From Undaria pinnatifida (lineage: Eukaryota; Sar; Phaeophyceae; Laminariales; Alariaceae): a stretch of 64,000 nucleotides of DNA. Position 1 is the first letter of the stretch. Each line of letters opens with the position of its first letter. Of the stretch, positions 34,201 to 41,069 are shown one piece after another. A program made the translations under genes and the position numbers. Below the pieces are notes generated by a model that was not told where the DNA came from, ran no database searches, and was given only the letters and a program-made list of their open reading frames with translations. The DNA lies in contig JABAKD010000004.1 in NCBI GenBank assembly GCA_012845835.1, forward strand, positions 2,278,433 through 2,342,432, written 5' to 3'.

Positions 34201-37200
34201 CGCCGCCTGGGTGCCATCGGGTGGTGGTGCATCCCAAAAGTGAGGCAATCGCTCGGTATCCCATGACTCCTTTGGCGAAAAAATCGCAGCCGACGAGGGC
34301 AGCTTTACCTTTGTATATTCGGTTCGATACGACGCTTGCTTAGGTTTAGGCTTGGAGACGAAGGTGTTACGTTATGTTTTACATAGAATTATGTGCATAC
34401 TATATTGTGCGAGAATCGTACAGTAGTACGACTTTCAGCATGTTCGATGACCCATCATATCGATTTGTTAACATATTAGTTAATTTATTTTATATAGGGT
34501 ATTATTAGACGTATAAATAGGGCCATGCTAGGGTAGGGATGCAACGAAATTTGCTCGAGACTCGTCACCTCAGAACCTCTATACCACGGCCCCGAAGATG
34601 GCTTGGAGCACAGAACCACGCCTTGCATCACTTCCTTTTTGACAAAAAAATATTGTAATGCAAACTACGTTGTCCCAACGAAATATATTGCACCCTCAAT
34701 TCGGCCGTCGACCACAATACACATTTGTGTTTCAGAATAAAATTCCTCAACCATTATCGCAGCTTTGGTCTTTCGAGTCATCCCTCTATAGTGACTGGAG
34801 CCTGTCCTGTGACCACGGACTTGATTATGCGAGTTGATGCGAGAATAACAAAAAAAACAACGGTGCGGTCTACGGGTTGCACGTATTTTATCAAAACGTT
34901 TTTGTCTTTCTGAGCTTCTGAGCTTCTGATTGACCAACCTTCTGACGTGAGGAACTATCCAGCGGTTAATAGTCAAACACTTCCAACTGGTTGTTATAAG
35001 GCTTAGTTTGGGCAAGCCATTGGTTGACCTTTTGCAAGTGGTCAAACGGACTAATGCCCCACTAATACCTTCACAAATGGCGTCGTCGACAGACCATGGC
35101 TTTTTTGGGTCATCATGGGTTCGAGTCCCACATCCACCATAATAAACCTTTTCAGAATTTCCCAAGAGCAATGGCCGAAATCGGGTACACCCGATCGACC
35201 GATAGCCGTTATCGGGTACCCCTTTAACACACAGTCCCACAACGACTCAGGACGACATCTCATTGGTCGAAACCACACCGCATCCGAACGCAGCCGCATG
35301 TCCATCGGGTGCACCCGATTATGGCTGAACAAGTCCTCGAAACGTACCCGACTCGCATACAAGCCACCCGATTATGGCCGGACTACTCGACCACCAGCCC
35401 ACACGCACACACGCACGCGCAGCGGGCGCAAACTCGCGCCACGTCACGAGGCGGGGCATTGTTTGTTCTTTCGTCTCGGAGCTCTTTTTCAGCAGCTCTT
35501 TTTTGTGGCTTGTGAGACCCCGCTCCGCTCACGCCGGCGCACCCAACCACAGCGACAGCAGTAGTAGTGATGTGCGACGACAACGGCCACCAGCGACAGC
35601 CGAGTACACACAAAATTGGCAACACAACGCAACATGTGCACGAATATACATGAGACTCCACACATAACATGAAGCACTGCTGTGTACAGGACTGCTGGAT
35701 TGTGGCCATTGCAAAACTAATTCCCATGTAAGAGGGGTACAATCACGACCCACAGAGCTTTTTTTCCTGAAAACGGCGTCCCTGCAGGGCATCTGTTAGT
35801 GAGACCTAGGGAATCAGTTGACTCAAATCAGTTGATCCTCATTTCTCGGGATGTGATGTGACAGGTGGTGGCAATACATTTCTCGGGCGCGCCACGCCAC
35901 GAACATATCTCCCTGTGCCGTTTGGAAAGGAGCATCTGAATCCTTAGCCCTTCTCGTGCCGTGGCCGTGCCCACAGGTAGTCTGCGACCTATGTCTAAAC
36001 CGTCTGCATGGATGCGCTTCTGTGCCTCGTGTGTAGGGGTGCTAACTGCGACTTCATGGTCCACAAAAAAGAGCTCCGGACAAAGATTGAGAAACAGCTC
36101 CGGAAAAAGGGCTCCGCGAGACGAAACAACAAACAATGCCCCGCCTCATGACGTTGCGCGAGTTCGCGCCCGCCGCGCGTGCGTGTGTGCGTGTGGGCTG
36201 GTGGTCGGGTAGTCCGGCCATAATCGGGTGGCTTGTATGCGAGTCGGGTACATTTCGAGGACTTGTTCAGCCATAATCGGGTGCACCCGATGGACATTCG
36301 GCTGCGTTCGGATGCGGTGTGGTTTCGACCAATGAGATGTCGTCCTGAGTCGTTGTGGGACTGTTTGTTAAAGGGGTAACCGATAACGGCTATCGGTCGA
36401 TCGGGTGTACCCGATTTCGGCCATTGCTCATTTCCCAATGTCGAACTTGAAAAATACTCTCCCCGGTATCCCCGGGAATGAACCCCCTTGGGTATTGACA
36501 GGTCCGCCCGTATACCCGGCTGGCCCGGTATCTCGCCGTTTCAGGCGGGAAGAGTGTTATAAGACTTAGTTTGGGTAAGCGATTGGTTAACCTTTTGCAA
36601 GTGGTCGAACGGAGTAATACTCCACTAATACCTCAACACATCCCCTATCGTGCAGCTTTGGTCTCTGGAGTCAACACTCTATCGTCCTCTATAGTGCGGT
36701 ACGGGTTGGACGTTATGAGCCAAAAAAAGGTATACCCGAACGGTCGACCTCCCGAAGTGAGGAACTATCATCGGTTAGTCATTGATGAAGTAATTTCACG
36801 ACTATAGCTTGTTTTTAGACGAGCGCATATAGAGAAGTGTTGGCCCGATTTTTTCGCGAACGAATGTGTTCCGGGCGAGACATTTATGAGCTCCTCATAT
36901 TATGAGCTCAGAAAAATATGCTGCACCCCGACCGTGGGGTTCCATCCCCTCCTTCTTCGAACGCCTCCATAATTTGGTCAAACCGCGCATTCCGCCATCG
37001 TAGCACGCATCGCTATGAACACTAGCAACTGCCTCGTCAATCCCCGCCCACGCCTCCTATTTGTTGTAGAACACGTCGCTATTAATAGCTACGCACAACG
37101 CGCTCGTGCGTCCCACCCTAAACACCGCCTGCCGCGATTTTTGCGCAGGAGTTGTTCCGGCTCGTACAACTCATCGGTGTGGCTCATGCTGGCGTGGAAT

Positions 37201-38853
37201 GCGCTCATCGTATCTCTCGTCCTTGGGGGAGCACTCGTAAGGTAACGGGGTGCCACGTCGTGGTGCTTTTGCATAACGCGATTCCTAGAACATGTCTTCC
37301 GGTAATGTGATACCATCGGCGCCGGGTATGCACATGTGTCTCATGTTGTATTTGGTTTCATTCGATCCGGGAGCATGTCTTAGGGTCATGCGGTATCATC
37401 GGCGCCCTATGTGTCCCACGGTCTTACATTTAAAGCGGTCCGAGAGCACGTGATCCAGCAATGCGGTGACGCCTTATGCGTGCTACGGTGTCCCAGTTTC
37501 ATGCAATCCGAAGACATGTCTAAGTTCACTGCGAAATCATCTTCGCCTTATGCTTCCCACGGTGTTCCAACTTGATGCGATCCAACAACATGCCTTACAT
37601 ATCATTTCGGTATCATGAACGCCTTATATCTGTCTCACGTTGCTATCGTTTGTGGCGATCAGAAGACTTTTCGTACACTATGGCGGTACCACGAGCGCCT
37701 TCTGCGTTCCTTGCTGCAACCAAGCGCTTCATTGCTCCTAACAAGATGATTCAACTCCCGTCTTTCTCTCCATGGCACGAACCGCTCTAGTGGAAGTCCA
37801 GGGCCCCGATTTTCCACAATAACCCCTCTAAAGTTTGAAACCTGCCTTTGGGGACCATTTAGTTGGAATTGAGTAGATATGGCTTTTGGAGCTTCAAATG
37901 GGTCAACATTAGATATAATCAAGTATTATAAAAATTAAAATACACTCTCATTAGATATAATCAAGTATTATAAAAATTAAAATACACTCCAGCCGTGAGA
38001 TCGAATATTTTGTCGGAACTCATCTTTGCAAGCTATCTATGCATGATACTCCGATCGCGCGTATTACGGGTTGTGTGTCCTCATTAAGGATATAGGTCGG
38101 CGACTCCCCTTGCAACTACAGTGTAGCTATCAGGGTCAACAGGGTAATAATGTTAGGCAGTCTGTGCGCGAAAACTATATAACCCGTTTCTGAGGGGGAC
38201 AAAATCTGACAGCTGTGTGGAAGGAAATGAATCAGTTTATCAAGTGAATCCTGGAAGTCGAATATCCGGTGAGGGTAGGGCGGAGTTTTGAAGGACGTGA
38301 GGGCCTGATTTTGATCAAAAGGGAGGCGGGAAGGGGGGAGGGGGGGGAGTATTATAGCAAGCAGACAGCCGTGTGTATGCATGATATCGATAAGTGTACT
38401 CTATGTAGCAAAGGTACCCTGTTAATAGAGACGCATGATACGTGGGGGGTTCATCTGTTTGTTTCGGAGGCACCTATGAACTGACTTCAAGCATACATAC
38501 GAAAGTTCAACCCGATGCACTCAAGCCCGTGGCCGAGATATATCACGATCTCCACAGCAAAAAAGGCGGAACGATCGTATTGAGTAGTTGTTCCCGAGTT
38601 GACGAGCCTCGGTCGCTTGGGGGATTTTTGGTGGAAAGTGTGCAACCCCTTCCATTGGTCGAGACAGCTACATAAATATCTACTGTAGTATTTCATATTG
38701 TATCCGACGTTCCAGGTTAACAATCCACTCTTACCTACTTGCCGTCGTCGCACTGTCTGCAGGATGAAGGAATCTCGGCCGTACGACTTTGTGCCTGCGG
38801 TGTCTTTGGTGTTGTCCACCACTGCTTTGAGTCTCTCTACACTGCGGTACTGA
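14905..38853 (+). CDS. CesA: Cellulose synthase catalytic subunit (GT2), split gene of at least 10 exons
   Basis: This gene encodes a processive family-2 glycosyltransferase that would polymerise UDP-glucose into beta-1,4-glucan at the plasma membrane. Exons placed by hand: 14905-16256, 16875-17031, 21086-21337, 23427-23689, 26566-26715, 30175-30369, 33284-33489, 34156-34239, 37149-37241, 38763-38853. Exons 2-10 total 1491 nt and join in phase into 497 codons with one terminal TGA. Motifs in order: LDDG (first catalytic Asp), DAD, HSED in place of the usual TED, and QQYRW (QxxRW). About seven membrane helices flank the catalytic region. There is no plant zinc finger, plant-conserved region or class-specific region, so it resembles the stramenopile/red-algal/bacterial type. 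The true N-terminus is unresolved: exon 1 begins at a good acceptor (pyrimidine tract then GGCAG at 14904), with ATG 14925 as the alternative start. A cellulose synthase-like (Csl) enzyme with another product cannot be excluded. Confidence 0.85.
16257..16874 (+). other. CesA intron 1 with two decayed copies of the exon 2 border
   Basis: Acceptor-like AG followed by exon-2-like sequence recurs at 16494 and 16703 before the real exon start at 16875 (spacing 209 and 172). The first copy keeps CACAGGTTTCTTGCC and CTTGAGCTTCATTGC, against the real ACAGGTTATCTACC and CTTCAGCTTTATTGC. Each unit also carries a GGCCG(T)C-GC-T-TGTGCGG/TGCACG block and a CCCTA/CCCCAA-rich tract (16434, 16569, 16639, 16791). 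Confidence 0.65.
16875..17031 (+). CDS. CesA: CesA exon 2: first two membrane helices
   Basis: Starts after ACAG in phase 0 (V-I-Y-L-R-T-F-R-P-Y) and ends at T|GTAAGT in phase 1. It encodes two hydrophobic segments, IIFFSFIAFVAMEAGMWLC and a second around LFWLGVPAVIVFMYFVS, fitting the N-terminal helix pair that precedes the GT2 domain in cellulose synthases. The single T at its end joins the AT of exon 3 to make Tyr. Confidence 0.8.
17168..17456. mobile_element. MITE family M1 (copy b), in CesA intron 2
   Basis: Ends are GAGCAAGGCTGCGGTAGGGG and the complement of ACTACCGTGGCATTGGTC. It contains CACTCGCGCGAGTGACCCC and the GACTCTGTACCTCGCTGAC block shared with copies c and d. Confidence 0.65.
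17938..18408. mobile_element. MITE family M1 (copy c) carrying a 5-bp microsatellite
   Basis: Ends are GATCAAGGCTGTTTTGGTAG-GGGG and the complement of CTACCTTAGCCTACC. A (ATATC)n array fills the interior (17984-18190), followed by CGCACGAGAGATTCCGTACC, the same block that follows the array in copy d. Confidence 0.6.
17984..18190. repeat. Microsatellite (ATATC)n
   Basis: About 40 copies of a 5-bp unit with a few ACCAT/TGTCAT interruptions, inside the M1 element. The reading frames across it are repeat artefacts (Ser-Tyr-His-Ile-Ile). Confidence 0.95.
18450..18560 (-). repeat. R4 copy, minus strand
   Basis: Reverse complement of the R4 blocks (TTAAATCGACCCACGACGCG, ATACGTGGAAGTGCGGTGAG), then CATCCGCCGGAGGATAAAA running into a poly(A) tract. 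Confidence 0.65.
19095..19310. mobile_element. MITE-like element, family M2 (copy 1)
   Basis: Shares with 25156-25379 an ordered set of blocks: TCGCCGGTT, CCAG-TCC-GGCCGT, GAAGTACGATGCCCCT, CGTCATCATTC, GCATATTTTCCTCGT-TCGA and GCCATGAAA. The left end is a long C-run (19080-19097), corresponding to the CCCCCCC of the other copy's inverted repeat. Confidence 0.6.
19330..20236. other. CesA intron 2, no further feature recognised
   Basis: Unremarkable intron sequence, apart from a four-fold CCTG run near 20048-20070. Older exon 3 copies may continue upstream of 20237, but I cannot align them reliably. Confidence 0.5.
20237..21085 (+). pseudogene. Tandem array of four decayed copies of CesA exon 3 and its acceptor
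   Basis: Acceptor-like CAG followed by A(C/T)CTTGC-type sequence occurs at 20237, 20460, 20675 and 20887 before the real exon 3 at 21086 (spacing 223, 215, 212, 199). In the phase used by exon 3, with Tyr from the exon 2 T, the copies read YLAVGSRGICFISDMHVEA (20460), YLPVASRDIYDIPRKRAEV (20675) and YLAAASIGNRVFPERYAEV (20887), against YLAIATKGRDFVPEKHAEV in exon 3. The 20237 copy has an early stop. The 20675 copy keeps ANKRFL where exon 3 has AEQEFL and stays open well beyond. They may be dead duplicates or alternative exons. Confidence 0.8.
21086..21337 (+). CDS. CesA: CesA exon 3: start of the GT2 catalytic domain
   Basis: Acceptor CCCCAG|AT and donor T|GTAAGC, phase 1 in and phase 1 out. 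Encodes the hallmark segment PTVDVFLPVCNEP, then a W-K-Y-V stretch and the first catalytic aspartate in HVLDDG. It finishes just before a conserved Tyr formed across the splice (T + AC of exon 4), followed by K-R-R-D-N-R-P-H. Confidence 0.9.
21338..23426 (+). other. CesA intron 3
   Basis: Contains a tandem pair around 21785 and 21978 (CCAACATGGAACGTAAC / CCGACATGGATGGAAGATAA with matching flanks, period about 190) that weakly resembles the GCCAACACCTGGAAGTACG part of exon 3. A telomere-like GTTAGGGTTAGGG lies at 22424-22437. Nothing else is recognised. Confidence 0.5.
23427..23689 (+). CDS. CesA: CesA exon 4: catalytic domain with the DxD motif
   Basis: Acceptor CGGCAG|AC. Encodes RPHMKKAGNLRHAF, then VVIFDADFCPRSDFL with the D-A-D pair that binds the UDP-sugar metal complex, then QTPQFF and a WVEKGAGASQEFFYRMEQ end. 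The family alignment puts the exon end at CAG|GCGAGG, a GC-type donor; the alternative AGG|GTGCCA six bases on would add Ala-Arg in the same phase. Confidence 0.88.
23965..24190 (+). repeat. R4 copy, longer form
   Basis: Begins with the R4 blocks and continues into GCGGGAGCTGTCCCTACC and GCAGCGCAAGCTGCCGT-GTA-ACGGATGCG, shared with 49990-50235. Confidence 0.65.
24639..24945 (+). pseudogene. Two decayed copies of the CesA exon 4 3' end, downstream of the exon
   Basis: AGAGCCAGTCGGGAGGACTT followed by CTACCGCTTGGTACC (24678) and GAGAGCTAGCCGGTAGCTCC followed by TCTACCGCATGGCACAG (24908) match exon 4's GGAGCCAGTCAGGAGTTCTT, CTACAGGATGGAACAG (23654). The two copies are 230 bases apart and share upstream sequence (ATTCGTTCATG / GTTCGTTCGTG); a third start occurs near 25017 (TCCGTTCGTG). 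Confidence 0.6.
25156..25379. mobile_element. MITE-like element, family M2 (copy 2)
   Basis: Starts CGATAGCCCCCCCAA and ends with the reverse complement TTGGGGGGGGCTATCG (one extra G). The 224-bp interior matches 19095-19310. Non-autonomous; no clear target duplication. Confidence 0.7.
25609..26520 (+). pseudogene. Array of decayed copies of CesA exon 5
   Basis: CGTCAG followed by exon-5-like sequence occurs at 25609 (ATGAATCGAAAATATTTGGA, later GTTGTCTATCG and GCCCCTTGACGGAGT), at 25744 (GTGTATCAGAACGCTGTCGG, AGCGTCAATTTTGCGTCGGA, AGCTGC) and at 25842 (ATTCGTAGGAACCACAATTC). A weaker one is at 26467 (ATGAATAAAAAAAACTTCTG). The real exon reads ATGAATCGAAATTACTTCGG then AGCGTCAGTTTGCGTCGGAA. 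The copy at 25609 keeps the frame for about 33 codons, including V-V-Y-R, before a stop. Confidence 0.75.
26566..26715 (+). CDS. CesA: CesA exon 5: third catalytic aspartate
   Basis: Exactly 50 codons, phase 0 on both sides: acceptor CGTCAG|ATG, donor AAG|GTGAGA. Encodes FGASVCVGSCAVYRRAAV, then IEHSEDIHTG, where S-E-D replaces the family's usual T-E-D catalytic-base motif; the Glu and Asp are kept. It ends in E-A-G-F-K. Confidence 0.9.
26930..27170 (+). repeat. R5 copy
   Basis: R5 blocks CAATGGCCTAGA, GTTTTGGGTTGAGGAG, TTATTCAGAAAATACTTCAG and TTACCTCTATCGCAG in order. Confidence 0.6.
27325..27545 (+). repeat. R5 copy
   Basis: Best-preserved R5 copy: TTCCTCCATTTAGGAGGTTA, CCCATGGCCTAAGA, TTTGGTTAAGGAGTG, GTCATTCAGAACATATTTCA and GATACCTCTATCGCAGCACG. 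Confidence 0.65.
27855..28955. repeat. Cluster of GGAGAGATCGCACCGGGGTG motifs split by an R2 insertion
   Basis: The 20-base word or close variants occur near 27884, 27954 (in both orientations, forming a hairpin with GTGCGATCTCTCCGATG), 28754, 28839 and 28910, separated by similar ATTTAATT-TGATTCCGCA spacers. Two halves (27855-27990 and 28740-28955) look like copies of one unit. R2 (28095-28605) lies between them. Confidence 0.6.
28095..28605 (+). mobile_element. R2 copy in CesA intron 5
   Basis: Same order as the 8505-9117 copy: (TTG)n, GTCCGTGGTCACAGGACAGG, GAATACCCCAGGGAAACACA, AACATATAAAAGTGAAATCG, then a purine tail AAGAAACAAATAAAAGAAAA. Only a few per cent different from that copy where I compared them. 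Confidence 0.8.
29598..29621. repeat. Poly(C) tract, ~24 bases
   Basis: Uninterrupted C-run inside intron 5, preceded by CAAACAACAAACAATA. Confidence 0.95.
29735..29975 (-). repeat. R5 copy, minus strand
   Basis: Reverse complement of the R5 blocks: CGATAGAGGTAGCACTT, GAATGACTTAAGACACTCCT, CCCAAATCAGTTTTTGGAAG and GGTCTTAAGCTCCCAAAATG. Confidence 0.55.
30017..30125 (+). pseudogene. Decayed copy of CesA exon 6
   Basis: GTGTGCGCCCCGACGAG, GAAGCTTTTTCATGCAGCAG and GGGAAACTTGTCCGTCGTGT match exon 6 (GTGTGCCCCGACGAG, GAAGTTTCTTCATGCAGCAG, GGGAAACCTGTCCCTCGTGT) 158 bases further on. The equivalent of the QxxRW codons is deleted or shifted and the acceptor AG is lost. Confidence 0.85.
30175..30369 (+). 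CDS. CesA: CesA exon 6: QxxRW motif and membrane helix
   Basis: Exactly 65 codons in phase 0: acceptor ATCATAG|GTG, donor ATG|GTAAGA. Encodes V-K-Y-L-P-L, then FFMQQYRWCAGNL with the QxxRW motif that holds the growing chain end, then a membrane segment around ICFLSGMLYYFFTAM. Confidence 0.92.
32409..32698 (+). mobile_element. SINE family S1, 5'-truncated, with target duplication
   Basis: Begins inside the head (CTCGAGCCTAGTGGTATAGA), keeps the B box GAGTTCGAGCCCC and the body, and ends in a run of about 18 A. Flanked by ACATTGC at 32402-32408 and 32699-32705. Confidence 0.8.
32836..32940 (+). repeat. R1 fragment
   Basis: CCAGCTGTGAGATCTAAGAT through TGATACTCCGATCGCG, diverged. Confidence 0.65.
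33284..33489 (+). CDS. CesA: CesA exon 7: two membrane helices
   Basis: Acceptor GTCGCCAG|TTC in phase 0; donor AAAG|GTGAGA in phase 2. Encodes a helix around FLFLAPLPVLILIW, A-K-P-N, L-W-Y-H-T-G, then a second helix LPSIVFTTMVLPCWC: the helix pair that follows the catalytic domain in bacterial-type cellulose synthases. Confidence 0.85.
33840..33975. other. Very A/T-rich intron segment
   Basis: Nearly pure A/T with repeated AAATATTAAATGAA and TATTAGAC words, within intron 7. No gene. Confidence 0.7.
34156..34239 (+). CDS. CesA: CesA exon 8: conserved AIKD..WVPSGGG segment
   Basis: Acceptor CATCACCAG|C, donor AAAA|GTGAGG; phase 2 in and out. Encodes SYAHVYAIKDSLLGTSAAWV followed by P-S-G-G-G. 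This matches the amphipathic segment that follows the catalytic domain in oomycete- and bacterial-type enzymes (AHLYAIKD-type). Confidence 0.85.
35001..35139 (+). mobile_element. tRNA-like SINE head, family S3
   Basis: An A box typical of Ser/Leu tRNAs (AAGTGGTCAAACGGACTAAT, about 35035) is followed ~80 bases later by a strong B box (GGGTTCGAGTCCCA, 35117-35130) and a tRNA-like ACATCCACCA end. The 5' side cannot pair with that acceptor end, so this is not a functional tRNA. A second head without a B box lies at 36560-36640 on the other side of the Mutator-like element. Confidence 0.55.
35166..36429. mobile_element. Non-autonomous Mutator-like element with ~350-bp inverted repeats
   Basis: The left arm (35166 to about 35515) and right arm (about 36075 to 36429) are inverted copies, roughly 97% identical by eye, beginning GAGCAATGGCCGAAATCGGG and containing GATCGACCGATAGCCGTTAT and CTCATTGGTCGAAACCACAC. 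The 9-bp sequence ATTTCCCAA flanks both ends (35157-35165 and 36430-36438). Long inverted repeats with a 9-bp target duplication are the signature of the Mutator superfamily. The ~560-bp interior has no transposase; a short minus-strand frame there has no recognised family. Confidence 0.85.
36560..36640 (+). repeat. Second copy of the S3 head region
   Basis: GACTTAGTTTGGGTAAGC-ATTGGTTAACC and TTTTGCAAGTGGTCGAACGG plus CCACTAATACCT repeat the sequence at 35001-35070. Confidence 0.6.
37149..37241 (+). CDS. CesA: CesA exon 9: membrane helix
   Basis: Acceptor TTGCGCAG|G; phase 2 in. Encodes S-C-S-G-S-Y-N-S-S, then a helix VWLMLAWNALIVSLVLGGAL. The donor that keeps phase with exon 10 is AAG|GTAACG (37241/37242); a better-looking GTAAGG five bases earlier would break the frame. 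Confidence 0.75.
37265..37725 (+). repeat. Degenerate minisatellite, ~77-bp unit, six units
   Basis: Each unit holds GC-ATCC-A-GAACATGTCTTA-type, CAT-CGGTATCAT, GGCGCCTTATG and TCCCACGGTGTT-type blocks. Units start near 37265, 37351, 37431, 37499, 37573 and 37651. It lies immediately after exon 9, within intron 9. Confidence 0.8.
37909..38350 (+). repeat. R1 copy with duplicated edge
   Basis: R1 from its A/T-rich edge through the TATA-like block to the GAGGGTAGGGCGG region. The 40 bases across the insertion edge (ATTAGATATAATCAAGTATT continuing into ATACACTC) are present twice in tandem (37910-37948 and 37951-37990). Confidence 0.8.
38763..38853 (+). CDS. CesA: CesA exon 10: last membrane helix and stop
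   Basis: Acceptor CTGTCTGCAG|G, phase 2 in. Encodes M-K-E-S-R-P, YDFVPAVSLVLSTTALSLST and L-R-Y before TGA at 38851-38853. The end is short for the family; a further splice into downstream sequence (open to about 39062) cannot be excluded. Confidence 0.65.
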
Positions 38854-41069
38854 GTGGTGCTGAAGCATTCGGCGGGGGGTCGAGCAACTTGCAGAATACG
38901 GAAAGGAAGTTCCGGAAGGAGAAGAAGCGGCAGCAACTTTGCTGGCCTGGGAGCCTGCCTGTATTATGCTTTGACCTCCGCGCCACAGTGCTCCAAAAAG
39001 GTGCTTCGAATCTACGGATGGATTATCCCTTCACTAGTCGGAGGCGGATGGGCGACCGTATAATGGTTTTTGAAATTGCCTCTCGTACACAGCTGAGACA
39101 GACGCATTCGGTATGGATGACTCATTGAAAGAACCCCCGACAGCTGAGAGGCGTCGGGTTGCGGCGCCGTCCAGTTGTGCTTGGCGCGAGAAGGTGGTTG
39201 AGCACATGGAGTGAACTCCAAGGGCTTTCTTACGTATTTTGCATGTGTGTCGATTTACGGTTCACGTATTTTCTTCGTCCTAGTACGAGGCGCACGAGAA
39301 GGGCCGTACGGGACCTTTGGGATCCACCCCCGCCTCACCTCATGCTCAAGGGTTTTCCCCAACAGCAAGCAGAGAAAGCGTCGAAAGATACGTGACCTTG
39401 CTGCTGGACGTGAATCAAAGTGTAAACGTAAACGTATTTTAGCATTTCATGTCCGTGTTTCTCAGCGGTGTCGATTTGCGGAGAGACCACCCTTGACGTA
39501 GCAGGTGTGTCTGCGTGGTTTTCTGCGGCCGTTAAGTTTGCTTGGGTATGGGTTGAAGTCCAATTTTGATCTTGCTTTTTTCTTGTGTGCATCGAAGGAC
39601 GGTGCACGTACTACTATTTTTCCCATTACTGGTATTTTGTCGGGCTAATAATGAGGCGTTTTACGGTGAGCACAGGGTACTTTTGGTATCCACCGCCACT
39701 TCGCGCTTCATCGGTGCGCATGGGTTGGTCCAGGGGCAAGTAGCGGCCTACAGGGTGGCCCGGCCGCTAGACGTATTTAATACATACAGCGAATAGCGCT
39801 GTGTCGTGTGATTTAGCGATGTCTCTTTGAAGAGAGGACATCCATGGGACGTATGCTCTCTGTCTGTGAACACTACAAGCCTATCTGGGTACATTATTAT
39901 GGCCTTCCAGTCTATTGTTTCATGTTGTGGCAAATTTTCGGGATCCTTGGGGAGAGAGGTAGGAGTTCTTATTATATTGTTTCATGTTTTGGCTAACATG
40001 CGAATATCTGGAGGAGGAGGGTTTGGTGGTTGCGCTTGTGGTGTAGATGGAAGCATACGTCCATTATTTCTGTGCCGCGTGCTACTTTGGTGGCATGTGG
40101 CGCCTGTGGTTTAGGAGTTCCCTTGTTTTATGTACTGGACGCACCTGCCCTTTTGAGGGCGAGCTAGTTCGTGACACAGTACTAGGAGTGGTATGCAATA
40201 CGCACCCTTGATGGTGGGGCATGGAAGAAGGACCGAAACGGCCGAGGCGGTTGGTTTCTTGAAATCACTAAAGCTTCTTCGTCACGGGGTGCGTACAGCA
40301 GTAGTATAGGCTACCATTGTTACATTAGTTTGTGACGAGAGGCAGAGACGATCGTGCGACGTGGTGCACTTGTTTTCGGTTTTGCAGAAAAACGCGTTTG
40401 TTTGAGGGAAGCGTACACTTACTTTGTCGTATTAGTACCTGATTCTTATACGTCTGTTTGTTTGTTTGTTTGACTGTCGTTTGTTTCTCAATTTCTTGTT
40501 TGGGTGTCCGCTGCGGTATCACTGATTGTGAATCCTGTAGCCAAACACTGCTTTTCATAAACCCGGTGTCTGCACAGGCAAGCAAGCCCATTTGCTTGAG
40601 CACGTGGAACTTGTTTGACGCTATCTGTCTCAAGTCGACTGGGCTGCTGCTACTGTCGTTTTGATGGCGGCCCTGATATGTGTGTTGCATGCAGCGATAT
40701 GCATTTTTTTGTTTTCCGTACATGCTGCTGCGAGTTCGTGGCACAATTGCCTCAGTGACCCCTGTATTGCAGGAGTTTATCCTGTTCATTCACGACATGA
40801 CCTGACCTGCCGTCGCTGGCTGATACGAACATACAGACTTTGACTGGTAATGGATACCAGCAGCAGTATCTGATAAATCTAGGAGCATTTGTGACCTGGT
40901 CTGCCTGGATAAACATATTTTGTACCACCGTATTAAGAGTATAGTATGTGGTAATGTTTTTTGCCGTGCTCACCATCTGGTGTGCCAAGGTGTGTGTATA
41001 ATTTATACTCCGGAGTATATATTAAAAATATTTTTACGGGCATCTTCATTTGTGAAGTGTGAAAAGCTT
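38854..41069. other. Non-coding stretch, no gene recognised
   Basis: No frame has a recognisable domain, including the 154-residue minus-strand frame at 40325-40789. A palindromic ATACTCCGGAGTAT lies at 41006-41019. Confidence 0.5.

Noticed and set aside
35085-35139. Apparent tRNA 3' half ending CCA
   Set aside because: The 5' acceptor strand and a proper anticodon stem are missing, so it is a SINE head, not a tRNA gene.
34665-35240. 191-codon minus-strand frame with G-C-G-T-R-T-H-D
   Set aside because: That peptide is the usual artefact of translating a tRNA B box; the frame crosses a SINE head and a Mutator-like inverted repeat.
35995-36438. Frames shared by 35115-35564 and 35995-36438
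   Set aside because: They are translations of the two inverted arms of one element, not duplicated genes.
38854-39062. Open frame after the CesA stop (ending around G-W-I-I-P-S-L-V-G-G-G-W)
   Set aside because: It would need a ~50-base intron with a poor donor to join the gene. Noted as a possible alternative 3' end but not annotated.
40325-40789. 154-codon minus-strand frame
   Set aside because: No recognisable motif; Gln/Thr/Lys-rich translation of a (TTTG)n tract. Length alone is not enough.
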